NCBI GenBank assembly: GCA_014804655.1
Contig: JAAUZK010000011.1
Span: 9,288 to 50,062 of the forward strand
Length of the DNA: 40,775 nt
Source of the DNA: Lachnospiraceae bacterium
GTDB taxonomy: Bacteria; Bacillota; Clostridia; Lachnospirales; Lachnospiraceae
Reading direction: 5' to 3'
In this document: positions 8,633 through 16,913 of the stretch, in pieces
How positions within the stretch are numbered: position 1 is the stretch's first letter
Layout of the letters: each line of letters begins with the position of its first letter
The notes under the pieces: generated by a model
What the model saw: only the letters and a program-made list of their open reading frames with translations
Database searches by the model: none
What the model was told of the DNA's origin: nothing
Position numbers and translations under genes: made by a program

Positions 8633-8875
8633 CTATTGTTGGTAAACTGGGTTAGTTTTGCTATCAGATTGGTCTTTTTGAAATTCTAATATATCTCCCG
8701 GTTGACAATCCAATACATCACATATCGCATTTAATGTGGAAAACCGGATAGCGCTTACCTTTCCGGTTTTTATTTTAGATAAGTTTACATTTGCTATTCC
8801 TACTTGTTCGGCTAAATCATTCAATGAAATTTTTCTATCTGCCATAACTCTATCTAATCTTAATATAATAGCCAT
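8633..8875 (-). CDS. XRE/Cro-C1 small HTH regulator (YozG-like)
   Basis: An 80-aa DNA-binding protein with a single helix-turn-helix (about residues 10-65, ISLNDLAEQVGIANVNLSKIKTGK) and ending soon after GDILEF. This is the compact YozG-like type that is regularly paired with DUF2975 membrane proteins. ATG at 8875 is preferred over the GTG at 8884 because AGGTGA lies 6 bp before it. The upstream gene stops at 8885, so the pair is one operon. Likely autoregulatory via the palindrome at 9468-9480 (inference). Confidence 0.88.
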   Translation of the reverse strand: MAIILRLDRVMADRKISLNDLAEQVGIANVNLSKIKTGKVSAIRFSTLNAICDVLDCQPGDILEFQKDQSDSKTNPVYQQ

Positions 8876-8884
8876 ATTTATCAC

Positions 8885-9394
8885 CTATAATATTTCATCT
8901 ACTTGATTTTGTAATTCACACCCATATTCATAAAGTTGTATGATTCCCCAAAATATAAATCCCGAAACAATGCCTAATCCGATACTGTTTCGCAAAATCA
9001 GTAACGTGGACAATGCAGAAACAATCTTTAAATCGTTTACAATTTCTGGTAAGAATGGAGAATCACCCTTATAAATTCTATTAAATATTTTGGCAATAAA
9101 GTGCATAATTATTGTAATTATTAACGTAAACAATGCTCCAAATATTAAAATAAGAATACCTGCTTCTACTACTTTACCTTCACTTTCCAATTTTCCAGCA
9201 TATTGCCACATATTACTAAAATCAAAACTTGCTTGAGATTCAGCAATCATGGTGTTGAGTGTAGTTCGCAGTATAGACAGTATGATAATAAAAAACAATG
9301 AAAATCCTGTAAGTATTCCCGCAAATATTTGAAATATTTTTCCTACTTTCCCAATAAGTTTACTTGTTTTTTTAATGTTTTCTAACTTACCCAT
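8885..9394 (-). CDS. DUF2975 integral membrane protein
   Basis: A 169-aa protein with about four hydrophobic helices (near residues 19-42, 80-105, and two close together in 125-160), matching the DUF2975 pattern including the loop with PFLPEIVNDLK. Function unknown. It is known to co-occur with a small XRE regulator, as here. ATG has GGAG about 9 bp upstream. The promoter directly upstream is near-consensus. AT content is high, like the rest of this accessory block. Confidence 0.85.
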   Translation of the reverse strand: MGKLENIKKTSKLIGKVGKIFQIFAGILTGFSLFFIIILSILRTTLNTMIAESQASFDFSNMWQYAGKLESEGKVVEAGILILIFGALFTLIITIIMHFIAKIFNRIYKGDSPFLPEIVNDLKIVSALSTLLILRNSIGLGIVSGFIFWGIIQLYEYGCELQNQVDEIL

Positions 9395-9429
9395 AATTGA
9401 TACTCCTATATAATGTTTTGTTTTAACAA

Positions 9430-9458
9430 ATTATGGCATAGAATATTATGTTTGTCAA
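9430..9458 (-). promoter_or_regulatory. Promoter TTGACA-17-CATAAT (DUF2975/XRE operon)
   Basis: On the minus strand TTGACA (9458-9453) and CATAAT (9435-9430) are 17 bp apart, ending 36 bp before the DUF2975 start. Confidence 0.85.
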
Positions 9459-9467
9459 CTAATAATT

Positions 9468-9480
9468 AATGTATAACATT
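9468..9480. promoter_or_regulatory. Candidate operator palindrome
   Basis: AATGTATAACATT is an inverted repeat (AATGT/ACATT) 10 bp upstream of the -35 of the DUF2975/XRE operon. It is a plausible site for the XRE protein or an activator. Unverified. Confidence 0.4.
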
Positions 9481-9676
9481 AAATAATATATGATATATGT
9501 AAAATTATTTTACAGAGAAAGACAAAGAGATTTTCGGAAACTTGGCATACACCTCGACTGACACCGGAAGAGTTGGAAGAGAGGTGTGGGGCAGCAAATT
9601 GGTAATTCAGGCAGATCGTATTGAGTGATTTATCGTTTTGTAGCAGATGCTGTATAGAGAAAATGGTAAGTTCTAA
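9481..9676. other. Intergenic stretch with possible gene remnant
   Basis: No intact gene. Around 9535-9600 two frames read for 20-30 codons with protein-like composition (for example PRLTPEELEERCGAANW then stop) but without start or ribosome site. This fits a decayed mobile-gene fragment, though no family was recognised. Confidence 0.3.
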
Positions 9677-9705
9677 TTGTTTTATAATAACAGCTAAGAT
9701 ATAAT
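9677..9705 (+). promoter_or_regulatory. Promoter TTGTTT-17-TATAAT
   Basis: TTGTTT at 9677-9682 and perfect TATAAT at 9700-9705 with 17 bp spacing. It gives a leader of about 100 nt for the AlbA_2 gene. Confidence 0.7.
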
Positions 9706-9809
9706 TTAAGTATCACAGATTTAGGACTAGAAATAAGAAGAACTTAGTTAAGTAGTATGTTAAAATCGCTTCGCTGATATGGTGGAAATGCAGAGAGGAG
9801 TGAAATTGT

Positions 9810-11261
9810 TTGGATGAGAAATCATTATTGGAGATTATTGGCAGGGGAGAAGGCAATATAACAGAGTTCAAAAAATCCACGGCGGATATTACAAAAGATG
9901 TTTATGAGAGTATCTGTGCATTTTCCAATCGTGATGGCGGGCATATTTTTTTGGGAATTAATGATAATGGAGAGATACTTGGTATTGAGCCGCATTGTAT
10001 TGAAAAAATGAAAAAGGATTTTATAACAGCAATTAACAATGCCAATAAAATGTATCCGCCTTTGTTTTTAACACCGAAAGAATATGAGTTTCAGGGAAAA
10101 AGGATACTGCATATCTATGTGCCGGTAGGCACACAGGTATGCAGATGTTCCGGACGAATTTATGATAGAAATAATGAATCGGATATAGATATAACAGATA
10201 ATGAAGAGCTTGTTTATAAACTGTATGCACGAAAACAGGGCACATATTTTGTTAATAAGGTATTTCCAGAGTGGGGAATGGATGTACTTCGCTCGGATTT
10301 AATAGACCGTGTCAGAAAGATGACACGTGCAAGGGGTAATAATCATACGTGGTTATCTATGGATGATGAGGAATTACTGAGAAGTGCAGGACTTATTCTT
10401 TTGGACCGTGAAAGCCGAAGGGAAGGAATTACACTGGCAGCAATTTTATTGTTTGGCAAAGACACAACCATCATGTCAGCGCTTCCACAGCATAAAACAG
10501 ATATGATTTTCAGGGTGTATAATTTGGATCGATATGATGACCGGGATGTAATTGTTACCAATTTGTTGGACAGCTATGACAGAATGAGTGAGTTTGCAAA
10601 AAAACATTTGAATGACCCGTTTGTTTTGGACGGAATGCAGTCAGTTAGTGCCAGAGATGCAATTTTAAGAGAAATTATATCTAACAGTTTGGCGCATCGT
10701 GATTATTCAAGTGGTTATGTAGCAAAAATGGTAATTGAGAAAGACCGTATATTTGCGGAAAATAGCAATAGAACGCATGGGCATGGAAATTTAAACCTGA
10801 ATACATTTGAACCATTTCCTAAGAATCCTGCAATTTCTAAAGTGTTTCGGGAAATTGGGCTTGCGGATGAGTTGGGTTCCGGTATGCGGAATACTTATAA
10901 ATTTACAAAACTATATTCTGGAGGAACACCGCAATTTATAGAAGGAGATATTTTCAAAACCATTATTCCGCTGAATAATAAAGCAACGATGAAGCTCGGT
11001 CCGATGGCCAGTGACCAAGTCAGTGACCAAGTCAGTGACCAAGTCAGTGACCAAGTGTTGCAGAATGCTGTTGAGGACAAAATACTTGAATATTGTAAAA
11101 TTGCCCGGACAAAAAAAGATATTGCTGAATATATAGGTTATAAAAACTTAACATATATGACACGTAAATTTCTTAAACCCCTGTTGGAAGGAAATAGGTT
11201 GGTATATACAATACCAGAGAAACCACAAAGCAGACTGCAGAAATATATAACCAAGCAATAA
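9810..11261 (+). CDS. Schlafen AlbA_2 / HATPase_c_4 DNA-binding regulator
   Basis: A 483-aa protein of the family often labelled 'RecG-like/putative DNA-binding'. The N-terminal AlbA_2 domain (about 12-135) has EFKKS and the AFSNRDGGHIFLGINDNG motif. The HATPase_c_4-type region (about 280-400) has REIISNSLAHRDYS and GLADELGSGMRN. The C-terminus (about 420-483) is winged-helix-like. Between them lies a perfect in-frame repeat of Ser-Asp-Gln-Val, four times (about 401-416). The start is TTG at 9810 with GAGAGGAG 9 bp upstream; no in-frame ATG fits better. Role probably transcriptional regulation or accessory defence-like sensing, but the family is poorly defined. It sits alone in AT-rich accessory DNA. 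Confidence 0.85.
   Translation: MDEKSLLEIIGRGEGNITEFKKSTADITKDVYESICAFSNRDGGHIFLGINDNGEILGIEPHCIEKMKKDFITAINNANKMYPPLFLTPKEYEFQGKRILHIYVPVGTQVCRCSGRIYDRNNESDIDITDNEELVYKLYARKQGTYFVNKVFPEWGMDVLRSDLIDRVRKMTRARGNNHTWLSMDDEELLRSAGLILLDRESRREGITLAAILLFGKDTTIMSALPQHKTDMIFRVYNLDRYDDRDVIVTNLLDSYDRMSEFAKKHLNDPFVLDGMQSVSARDAILREIISNSLAHRDYSSGYVAKMVIEKDRIFAENSNRTHGHGNLNLNTFEPFPKNPAISKVFREIGLADELGSGMRNTYKFTKLYSGGTPQFIEGDIFKTIIPLNNKATMKLGPMASDQVSDQVSDQVSDQVLQNAVEDKILEYCKIARTKKDIAEYIGYKNLTYMTRKFLKPLLEGNRLVYTIPEKPQSRLQKYITKQ
11010..11056 (+). repeat. 12-bp tandem repeat inside CDS, four units
   Basis: Unit AGTGACCAAGTC is repeated almost perfectly four times (the last unit lacks its final C) and encodes (SDQV)4. 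The repeats are identical at DNA level, so they are recent or homogenised. Copy-number change would stay in frame and alter linker length. Confidence 0.95.
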
Positions 11262-11316
11262 ATGGTCGGTATTGGAAGCGGCGACTTTACACATTTTATA
11301 AGGGTGTACTCCCCAG

Positions 11317-12195
11317 CTATTCCAACATTTCCCGGCACGTTAACAGGAATTTTTCGGCAGCCTTTGTGAATACCTGATACTTTTTCCAGACAAGGCTCAT
11401 CCCGACTTCCATCTGCGGTGCAAGCGGGCGGAAGCAGAGGCTGCTTTCCCCCGAAACATTTATGATCTTATCGAAACAGACAGCATATCCCATGCCTTCA
11501 TCCACCATGAGCGAGCCGTTGTAAAGAAGGTTATACGTTGCCACAATATTCAGTTTTTCCACGTCGCAATGAAAAAGTCTGTGAAAATCCGAGTCATGAA
11601 TCATTTGTCTGGACAGGATCAGCGGCTGATTCAACAGATCCTGCGGCGTAATTGTTTCTTTGGCGGCAAGCGGAGAATCGCGCCGCATTAAGACACCGAA
11701 GCTGTCTTTGTAGGGAATTTTTATATATTCGTATTTTGATGTATCAATCTCTCCGAGTAAGAGACCGAAGTCGATCAAACCCTTGTCCATTTCTTCTGCA
11801 ACAGTGGTTCTGTCTCCACTCACGATATGGAAGTGGACCAGCGGGTATTCACTCTGGACTTTCTGAGCCGCTTTTGTAAGTAGTCTGACACCGTCAGTTT
11901 CTCCTGCGCCGATCGTGATATCACCGGCAACGGTTTCATCCGACAAAGAAATCTCGTCTTCTGCTTTTTTCACAAGCTCCATGATTTCTTCTGCACGTTT
12001 ACGCAGGATCATGCCTTCCTCCGTCAAGGTGACGCGGCGGTTTCCGCGGATAAAAAGCTGTTTGCCCAATTCATCTTCCATTTCCTTAAGCTGTCTGGAA
12101 AGCGTAGGCTGCGAAAGATGTAAGGATTCGGCCGCTCCCGAAATGCTCTGTTCTCTTGTGACTGCAAGAAAATATTGTAAAACTCTGAGTTCCAT
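11317..12195 (-). CDS. LysR-family transcriptional regulator
   Basis: A 292-aa LTTR. The N-terminal winged HTH (residues 1-60: LQYFLAVTREQSISGAAESLHLSQPTLSRQL) is followed by a linker helix and a type-2 periplasmic-binding-like effector domain (about 90-290). ATG at 12195 has AAAAGGAG 7 bp upstream; in-frame upstream codons have no site. It is divergent from the 98-aa gene, DUF3737 and MBL genes, which are its natural targets. TTGACA on the minus strand at 12285-12280 is a likely -35, with a poor -10 (TACGCT, 12262-12257) at 17 bp. Effector unknown. Confidence 0.93.
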   Translation of the reverse strand: MELRVLQYFLAVTREQSISGAAESLHLSQPTLSRQLKEMEDELGKQLFIRGNRRVTLTEEGMILRKRAEEIMELVKKAEDEISLSDETVAGDITIGAGETDGVRLLTKAAQKVQSEYPLVHFHIVSGDRTTVAEEMDKGLIDFGLLLGEIDTSKYEYIKIPYKDSFGVLMRRDSPLAAKETITPQDLLNQPLILSRQMIHDSDFHRLFHCDVEKLNIVATYNLLYNGSLMVDEGMGYAVCFDKIINVSGESSLCFRPLAPQMEVGMSLVWKKYQVFTKAAEKFLLTCREMLE

Positions 12196-12245
12196 GAAAA
12201 TCTCCTTTTTAGTACAATAAAACGATATGAAAAACCGCGTGGTAT

Positions 12246-12285
12246 TTGACAGATACAGCGTACTATGAATGGATATACCTGTCAA
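12246..12285. promoter_or_regulatory. Inverted repeat between divergent genes (LTTR candidate site)
   Basis: TTGACAG (12246-12252) and CTGTCAA (12279-12285) form 7-bp arms 26 bp apart, upstream of the LysR gene. The right arm doubles as its -35 on the minus strand. Suits autoregulation. Confidence 0.4.
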
Positions 12286-12313
12286 GCATAGATAAATATA
12301 TAATATTAAGTAT

Positions 12314-12343
12314 TTGCTATTATGCAAGTCTCCTTGTTATAAT
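12314..12343 (+). promoter_or_regulatory. Promoter TTGCTA-18-TATAAT (extended -10)
   Basis: TTGCTA at 12314-12319 and TGTTATAAT ending at 12343, spacing 18 bp. It drives the 98-aa gene and probably DUF3737 and the MBL hydrolase. Confidence 0.65.
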
Positions 12344-12480
12344 CAAATAAGTAAAAGTATATGATAACATTTTCTGATGGAAAGACCCCGAAAATAACCT
12401 GTATTTGAGAGGTTGGATGTACAAGAGATTCTGACCGGCAGCACAGGATATTGACAATAGACAAGAAAAGGGATGGGACG

Positions 12481-12777
12481 ATGGGAAGTGAAAATATAGG
12501 AGGGAAATTATATCCGCACAATGAATGGATGGACTCTGGTGCGGATAAGGAGAGCAGCTATGATGAGGCCATTATTCAAAATTTAATGGACGCAGGGTGC
12601 GACAAGGCTGTCATTACAGCGTTTGTAGAGGATATCCATGCAGAAAAGATAGCAGAGGGACTGAAATTGTTAGCGGTGCACCGGAGATCTTTACTGGATG
12701 AACTGCATAAAGAACAGAAACGGATAGACTGCCTCGATTATCTGGTATACAAAATGGAAAAGTTGCAGAAAAATTGA
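12481..12777 (+). CDS. Conserved-looking small hypothetical protein, 98 aa
   Basis: A helical, charged, soluble protein. The C-terminal two thirds (from MDAGCDKAVI to KMEKLQKN) read as a helix pair containing ELHKEQKRIDCLDYLVY, a pattern I associate with short unknown Clostridia proteins encoded beside regulators. ATG 12481 is chosen for AAGGGATGG close upstream; a TTG 30 bp earlier lacks a site. First gene after the divergent promoter, 26 bp before DUF3737, so probably co-transcribed. Function unknown. Confidence 0.7.
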   Translation: MGSENIGGKLYPHNEWMDSGADKESSYDEAIIQNLMDAGCDKAVITAFVEDIHAEKIAEGLKLLAVHRRSLLDELHKEQKRIDCLDYLVYKMEKLQKN

Positions 12778-12803
12778 TATAATAGAAAAAAGGAGCTGAT
12801 TCA

Positions 12804-13655
12804 ATGAAAACGATAGAAAATCAAACTTTTGATATGGAACGGGCTTTATACGGAAGCAAGGGCATTGCACTGAATGGCTGTGCTTTTGACGGACCGGCGG
12901 ACGGTGAGAGTGCTTTGAAAGAAAGTGAGGATATTAGTGTTTCAAACTGTTTTTTCAATCTCAGATATCCGTTCTGGCACGATAATGGACTTACCGTTGC
13001 GAATTCGGAAATGACAGAGCTTTGCCGCGCGGCGTTGTGGTATTCTCATGACATTGAGATCACGGACACGAAGCTTCACGGGATCAAGGCATTGCGGGAA
13101 TGCAGCAGGGTGAAAATGCGTGGATGTGATATCATTTCACCGGAATTCGGATGGTCGGTGCAGGATATCGGGATGGAAGACTGCATGGTGCAGAGCGAAT
13201 ATTTCATGATGCGCTCTGATCGGCTTAATTTTACAAATGTGCAGTTAAAAGGAAAATATTCTTTCCAGTATATTCAGGATTCTGTGTTTGAGAATTGCAA
13301 TTTCGATACGAAAGATGCTTTCTGGCATGCTAAGAATGTAACTGTCCGTAACAGTGTTGTCAAAGGTGAATACCTTGCATGGTACTGTGAAAACGTTACA
13401 TTTGAGAATTGCAGGATTATCGGAACGCAGCCGCTGTGCTACTGCAAGAATTTAAGGCTCATAAACTGTGAAATGATTGATACGGATCTGAGTTTTGAGA
13501 AATCGGATGTGGAGGCAACGATCACAACGCCGGTAGTAAGTATTAAAAATCCGTTATCCGGTCACATTTATGTACCGTGTGTGGAGGAAATCATCCGCGA
13601 TGATCAGGAGGCCAAGGGCGAGATTGTGATACAGAAGCGGTGCAACTGTGCATGA
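12804..13655 (+). CDS. DUF3737 family right-handed beta-helix protein
   Basis: 283 aa. The sequence is a run of short strand-turn units (NCAF, NCFF, NSEM, GCDI, NCNF, NSVV, NCRI, NCEM) typical of DUF3737, a predicted pectate-lyase-like beta-helix found in gut Firmicutes. Enzymatic residues are not defined and no signal peptide is present, so it is cytoplasmic. The start has AAAGGAG about 8 bp upstream. DUF3737 genes commonly neighbour LysR regulators, as here. Function unknown. Confidence 0.88.
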   Translation: MKTIENQTFDMERALYGSKGIALNGCAFDGPADGESALKESEDISVSNCFFNLRYPFWHDNGLTVANSEMTELCRAALWYSHDIEITDTKLHGIKALRECSRVKMRGCDIISPEFGWSVQDIGMEDCMVQSEYFMMRSDRLNFTNVQLKGKYSFQYIQDSVFENCNFDTKDAFWHAKNVTVRNSVVKGEYLAWYCENVTFENCRIIGTQPLCYCKNLRLINCEMIDTDLSFEKSDVEATITTPVVSIKNPLSGHIYVPCVEEIIRDDQEAKGEIVIQKRCNCA

Positions 13656-13699
13656 GGCTTCCGGTTACGGTGATTTTGACCCGATAGGAGAAAGTGAAA

Positions 13700-14578
13700 A
13701 TGTACGAATTGGTACAGGTCAGTGAAAAGTGCTATTATATAAATTGTCCGGCGAAGATAGGAGTTTATGCAGCGGATCAGGATCATGTGTATCTGATCGA
13801 CAGCGGTAATGATAAAGATGCGGGGAGGAAGGTCAGACAGATTCTGGAGCGGAACAGCTGGCGCCTTGCCGCCATATTGAATACCCATTCTAATGCAGAT
13901 CATATCGGCGGTAACCGTTATCTGCAGGGGCAGACGGGATGTAAGGTTTATTCCGCAGGTATCGAGGCTGCTTTCACACAATACCCTATACTGGAGCCGT
14001 CCTTTCTTTACGGCGGTTTTCCGTGTAAGGACTTGCGACATAAGTTTCTGATGGCGCAGGAAAGTGATGTGACGGACTTTACAGATGAAGGATTCCCGAA
14101 GGAAATAGAAGTGATACCGCTGCCGGGACACTTCTTTGATATGGTTGGTTTTCGTATGCCGGATGGAGTAGTGTTCCTTGCGGACTGCATAAGCAGCAGG
14201 GAAACGCTGGAGAAGTATGCTGTTTCTTTCGTCTATGATGTGGGCGCTTATCTGGAAACGCTGGATATGGTGGAAGGGATGGAAGCCGCCATGTTTGTTC
14301 CGGCTCATGCGGAAGCAGCTACGGATCTGAAAGAACTTGTCCGTTACAACAGAGATAAAGTGCATGAGGTAGCGGACAGGATTCTGTCTATTTGTGAAAA
14401 ACCGCAGCATTTTGAGAAAATTTTGCAGGAAGTGTTTAAAGGATACGGGCTTTCCATGAATTTTGAGCAGTATGTGCTGGTGGGCAGCACGGTGCGCTCT
14501 TATCTTTCGTGGCTGAAGGATACCGGGAAGTTAGCGGTTACCATTCAGGACAGTATGCTGTTGTGGCAGAGCGCATGA
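13700..14578 (+). CDS. MBL-fold metallo-hydrolase with HxNxDH variant
   Basis: A 292-aa metallo-beta-lactamase-fold protein. The first metal motif reads NTHSNADHIGG, so the canonical second His of HxHxDH is Asn. Other expected ligands are PLPGHFFDMVGF (His), FLADC (Asp) and PAHA (His). The C-terminal 70 residues are helical (DRILSICEKPQHFEKIL) and may be wHTH-like, as in some family members. ATG 13700 has AGGAG 9 bp before it; GTG 13694 would be too close. It follows DUF3737 by 44 bp, so likely the same operon. Substrate unknown. Confidence 0.88.
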   Translation: MYELVQVSEKCYYINCPAKIGVYAADQDHVYLIDSGNDKDAGRKVRQILERNSWRLAAILNTHSNADHIGGNRYLQGQTGCKVYSAGIEAAFTQYPILEPSFLYGGFPCKDLRHKFLMAQESDVTDFTDEGFPKEIEVIPLPGHFFDMVGFRMPDGVVFLADCISSRETLEKYAVSFVYDVGAYLETLDMVEGMEAAMFVPAHAEAATDLKELVRYNRDKVHEVADRILSICEKPQHFEKILQEVFKGYGLSMNFEQYVLVGSTVRSYLSWLKDTGKLAVTIQDSMLLWQSA

Positions 14579-14624
14579 TAATACAACTTCATTAGTAAGA
14601 CTTGTAAATGAGATATCGTGAATC

Positions 14625-14653
14625 TTGACATGCTGAGTCTTTCGTGATACTAT
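14625..14653 (+). promoter_or_regulatory. isc operon promoter TTGACA-17-TACTAT
   Basis: Perfect TTGACA at 14625-14630 and TACTAT at 14648-14653, 17 bp apart, 52 bp upstream of the iscS start. Confidence 0.85.
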
Positions 14654-14681
14654 TTACCTACCCACTTAGTAGGTAGGTAAA
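14653..14681. promoter_or_regulatory. Palindromic operator, probable Rrf2/IscR site
   Basis: TTTACCTAC (14653-14661) and GTAGGTAAA (14673-14681) are perfect 9-bp arms with an 11-bp centre. The site starts at the last base of the -10 and covers the expected transcription start, an ideal repressor position. The Rrf2 protein encoded third in this operon is the obvious ligand (inference). Confidence 0.65.
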
Positions 14682-14705
14682 TAAATGCTGGCAGGGAGGT
14701 ACATC

Positions 14706-15899
14706 ATGCAAATATATATGGACAATGCAGCGACAACGAAAATGAGCCGGGCGGCGATCGATGTCATGCTGCCCTATATGGATGAGATATACGGCAATCC
14801 GTCGAGTCTGCATTCTGTGGGACAGCGGGCCGGAGAAGCGCTTATTGCAGCAAGAGAGCGTATAGCAGGCTGTCTGTCATGTGATCCGGAAGAGGTCATC
14901 TTTACCTCCGGTGGCAGCGAGGCGGACAATCAGGCGATCATATCCGCAGCACGCATCGGGGAGAAGCAGGGGAAGCGCCATATCGTTTCCACCGCCTTCG
15001 AGCATCATGCGGTGCTGCATACGTTGGATAGACTGAAGGAACAGGGCTTCGAGATCACGCTTCTTCCTGTACATGAGAATGGGCTGGTTACGGCACAGCA
15101 GGTAAGTGAAGCGATACGTCCGGATACCTGTCTGGTGACGATTATGTACGCCAACAACGAGATCGGGACGATCCAGCCGATTGCGCAAATCGGTGCGGTA
15201 TGCCGGGATCAGGGAGTCTTGTTCCATACCGATGCGGTACAGGCGGCGGGGCATCTGCATATCGATGTCAGGGCGCAGAATATTGATCTGTTGTCGTTAT
15301 CCGCACACAAGTTCCATGGACCGAAAGGGATCGGTGCGCTCTATGCGAAACGGGGCGTCAGGCTCACGAATCTGATCGAGGGCGGTATGCAGGAGAGAGG
15401 ACGAAGAGCGGGGACGGAAAACATTCCGGCGATCATGGGCATGGCAGCAGCACTTACGGAGGCCTGCGGACACATTGACGACAATGCGGCGAGAATATCC
15501 GCGCTGCGCGATCGGTTGATTGCAGGGCTGTCCGAGATTCCGCATTCCGTTCTGAACGGAGATGGGGAGTGCAGGCTGCCCGGTAACGTTAATTTCTGCT
15601 TCGAGGGAATCGAGGGAGAATCTTTGCTGCTTCTGCTGGATGATAAAGGGGTATATGCTTCCTCAGGATCTGCATGCACATCAGGTTCGCTGGATCCGAG
15701 CCATGTGCTGCTGGCCATCGGAAGACCACACGAGATCGCCCACGGCTCCCTGCGGCTGACGCTCTCCGAGGAGACTACCGCAGAAGAGATCGACTATGCG
15801 ATTTGCGCAGTGAAAGAGACTGTGGGGTATCTGCGGGGTATATCGCCGGTGTGGCGTGATCTGTTAAACGGCACGAGGCAGTTCGTGACAGCGGAATAG
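14706..15899 (+). CDS. iscS: Cysteine desulfurase, IscS/NifS type
   Basis: PLP enzyme, 397 aa, converts cysteine to alanine and delivers persulfide sulfur for Fe-S cluster assembly. The N-terminal YMDNAATTKMS motif, the PLP lysine in SAHKFHGPKG (about residue 202) and the catalytic cysteine in SSGSACTSG (about 323) are all present. ATG 14706 is chosen for GGGAGGT 6 bp upstream; an upstream in-frame ATG lacks a site. First gene of iscS-iscU-rrf2. The upstream palindrome suggests feedback control by Fe-S status. Confidence 0.96.
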   Translation: MQIYMDNAATTKMSRAAIDVMLPYMDEIYGNPSSLHSVGQRAGEALIAARERIAGCLSCDPEEVIFTSGGSEADNQAIISAARIGEKQGKRHIVSTAFEHHAVLHTLDRLKEQGFEITLLPVHENGLVTAQQVSEAIRPDTCLVTIMYANNEIGTIQPIAQIGAVCRDQGVLFHTDAVQAAGHLHIDVRAQNIDLLSLSAHKFHGPKGIGALYAKRGVRLTNLIEGGMQERGRRAGTENIPAIMGMAAALTEACGHIDDNAARISALRDRLIAGLSEIPHSVLNGDGECRLPGNVNFCFEGIEGESLLLLLDDKGVYASSGSACTSGSLDPSHVLLAIGRPHEIAHGSLRLTLSEETTAEEIDYAICAVKETVGYLRGISPVWRDLLNGTRQFVTAE

Positions 15900-15970
15900 T
15901 AATGCGTGGTAAATGAATCGCAGGCATAATATGTGTAATCATAATATTAAGGAAGAGAGAGGTATGGAAT

Positions 15971-16405
15971 ATGGCTTTATACAGTGACAAGGTAATGGAT
16001 CATTTCCGCAATCCCCGCAATGTAGGAGTGATCGAAGATGCCGACGGCATCGGTGAGGTGGGGAATGCCAAATGCGGAGATATTATGAAGATTTACCTGA
16101 AAATAGACAATGACATGATTACGGACGTGAAATTTGAGACCTTTGGCTGCGGAAGTGCGATCGCATCCAGTTCAATGGCGACGGAGTTAATCAAGGGCAA
16201 GCCCGTAGCGGAGGCGCTGCAGCTTACCAATAAAGCGGTAGCGGAAGCGCTTGACGGGCTGCCGGCGCATAAGCTGCATTGTTCGGTGCTGGCGGAAGAA
16301 GCGATCAAATCGGCGCTTAAGGACTACTATGATAAGAATAATATCGAATATGACCACACGCTGTTTCCCGATTGTGTAAGCTGTGGTCACGGATGCGATG
16401 TATAA
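15971..16405 (+). CDS. iscU: Fe-S cluster scaffold IscU/NifU N-domain
   Basis: A 144-aa scaffold on which [2Fe-2S]/[4Fe-4S] clusters are built with sulfur from the desulfurase. The three ligand cysteines are in NAKCGD, FGCGSA and LHCSV; MDHFRNPRN near the start is typical. An extra Cys-rich tail, DCVSCGHGC, ends the protein, as in many Clostridia NifU-like scaffolds. It starts 71 bp after iscS with GAGAGG upstream. Confidence 0.95.
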   Translation: MALYSDKVMDHFRNPRNVGVIEDADGIGEVGNAKCGDIMKIYLKIDNDMITDVKFETFGCGSAIASSSMATELIKGKPVAEALQLTNKAVAEALDGLPAHKLHCSVLAEEAIKSALKDYYDKNNIEYDHTLFPDCVSCGHGCDV

Positions 16406-16425
16406 GCGGGAAAGGTACGGTTTAT

Positions 16426-16842
16426 ATGATGATATCAACGAGAGGACGATACGCGCTGCGGGTCATGATCGATCTGGCGGAACAGGGCGGGGAGAGTTAT
16501 ATTCCCATGAAGGACGTGGCGGCACGGCAGGGAATCTCCTTAAAATATCTTGAAAAGATACTGCCTGTTCTGACGAAAAACCACATGATAGAGGGAGTTC
16601 AGGGGAAAGGCGGCGGCTGCCGTCTGACAAGACAACCGTCGGAGTACAGCGTGTGGGAGATCTTAAGGCTTACGGAGGGAGATCTCGCACCGGTGGCGTG
16701 TCTGGAGGAGAGCGCGGCGGGGGCCTGCGGCAGGAGTGCGGAGTGCAGGACGTTTCCGATGTGGCAGAAATTTTATGAGATGATGAACGAATATTTTGAC
16801 AGTATTACGATATCAGATCTTATGCAGAAACAATCACTATGA
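16426..16842 (+). CDS. Rrf2-family regulator (IscR-like)
   Basis: A 138-aa winged-helix repressor/sensor. The N-terminal MISTRGRYALRVMIDLA and the HTH ISLKYLEKILPVL are diagnostic of Rrf2. Three cysteines spaced C-x8-C-x5-C (about residues 91-106, ACLEES...ACGRSAEC) match the IscR Fe-S ligand region. ATG 16426 has AAAGG about 10 bp upstream and lies 20 bp after iscU. Gene order here is S-U-R rather than the enterobacterial R-S-U-A. It probably represses the operon from 14653-14681 when loaded with cluster. Confidence 0.93.
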   Translation: MMISTRGRYALRVMIDLAEQGGESYIPMKDVAARQGISLKYLEKILPVLTKNHMIEGVQGKGGGCRLTRQPSEYSVWEILRLTEGDLAPVACLEESAAGACGRSAECRTFPMWQKFYEMMNEYFDSITISDLMQKQSL

Positions 16843-16913
16843 TTTGTTTTAATATTTGTATAATGTAGTTTGTTTGTGTTACGTTTCTCTTACTTTAACG
16901 GAAGGAGAGACGA

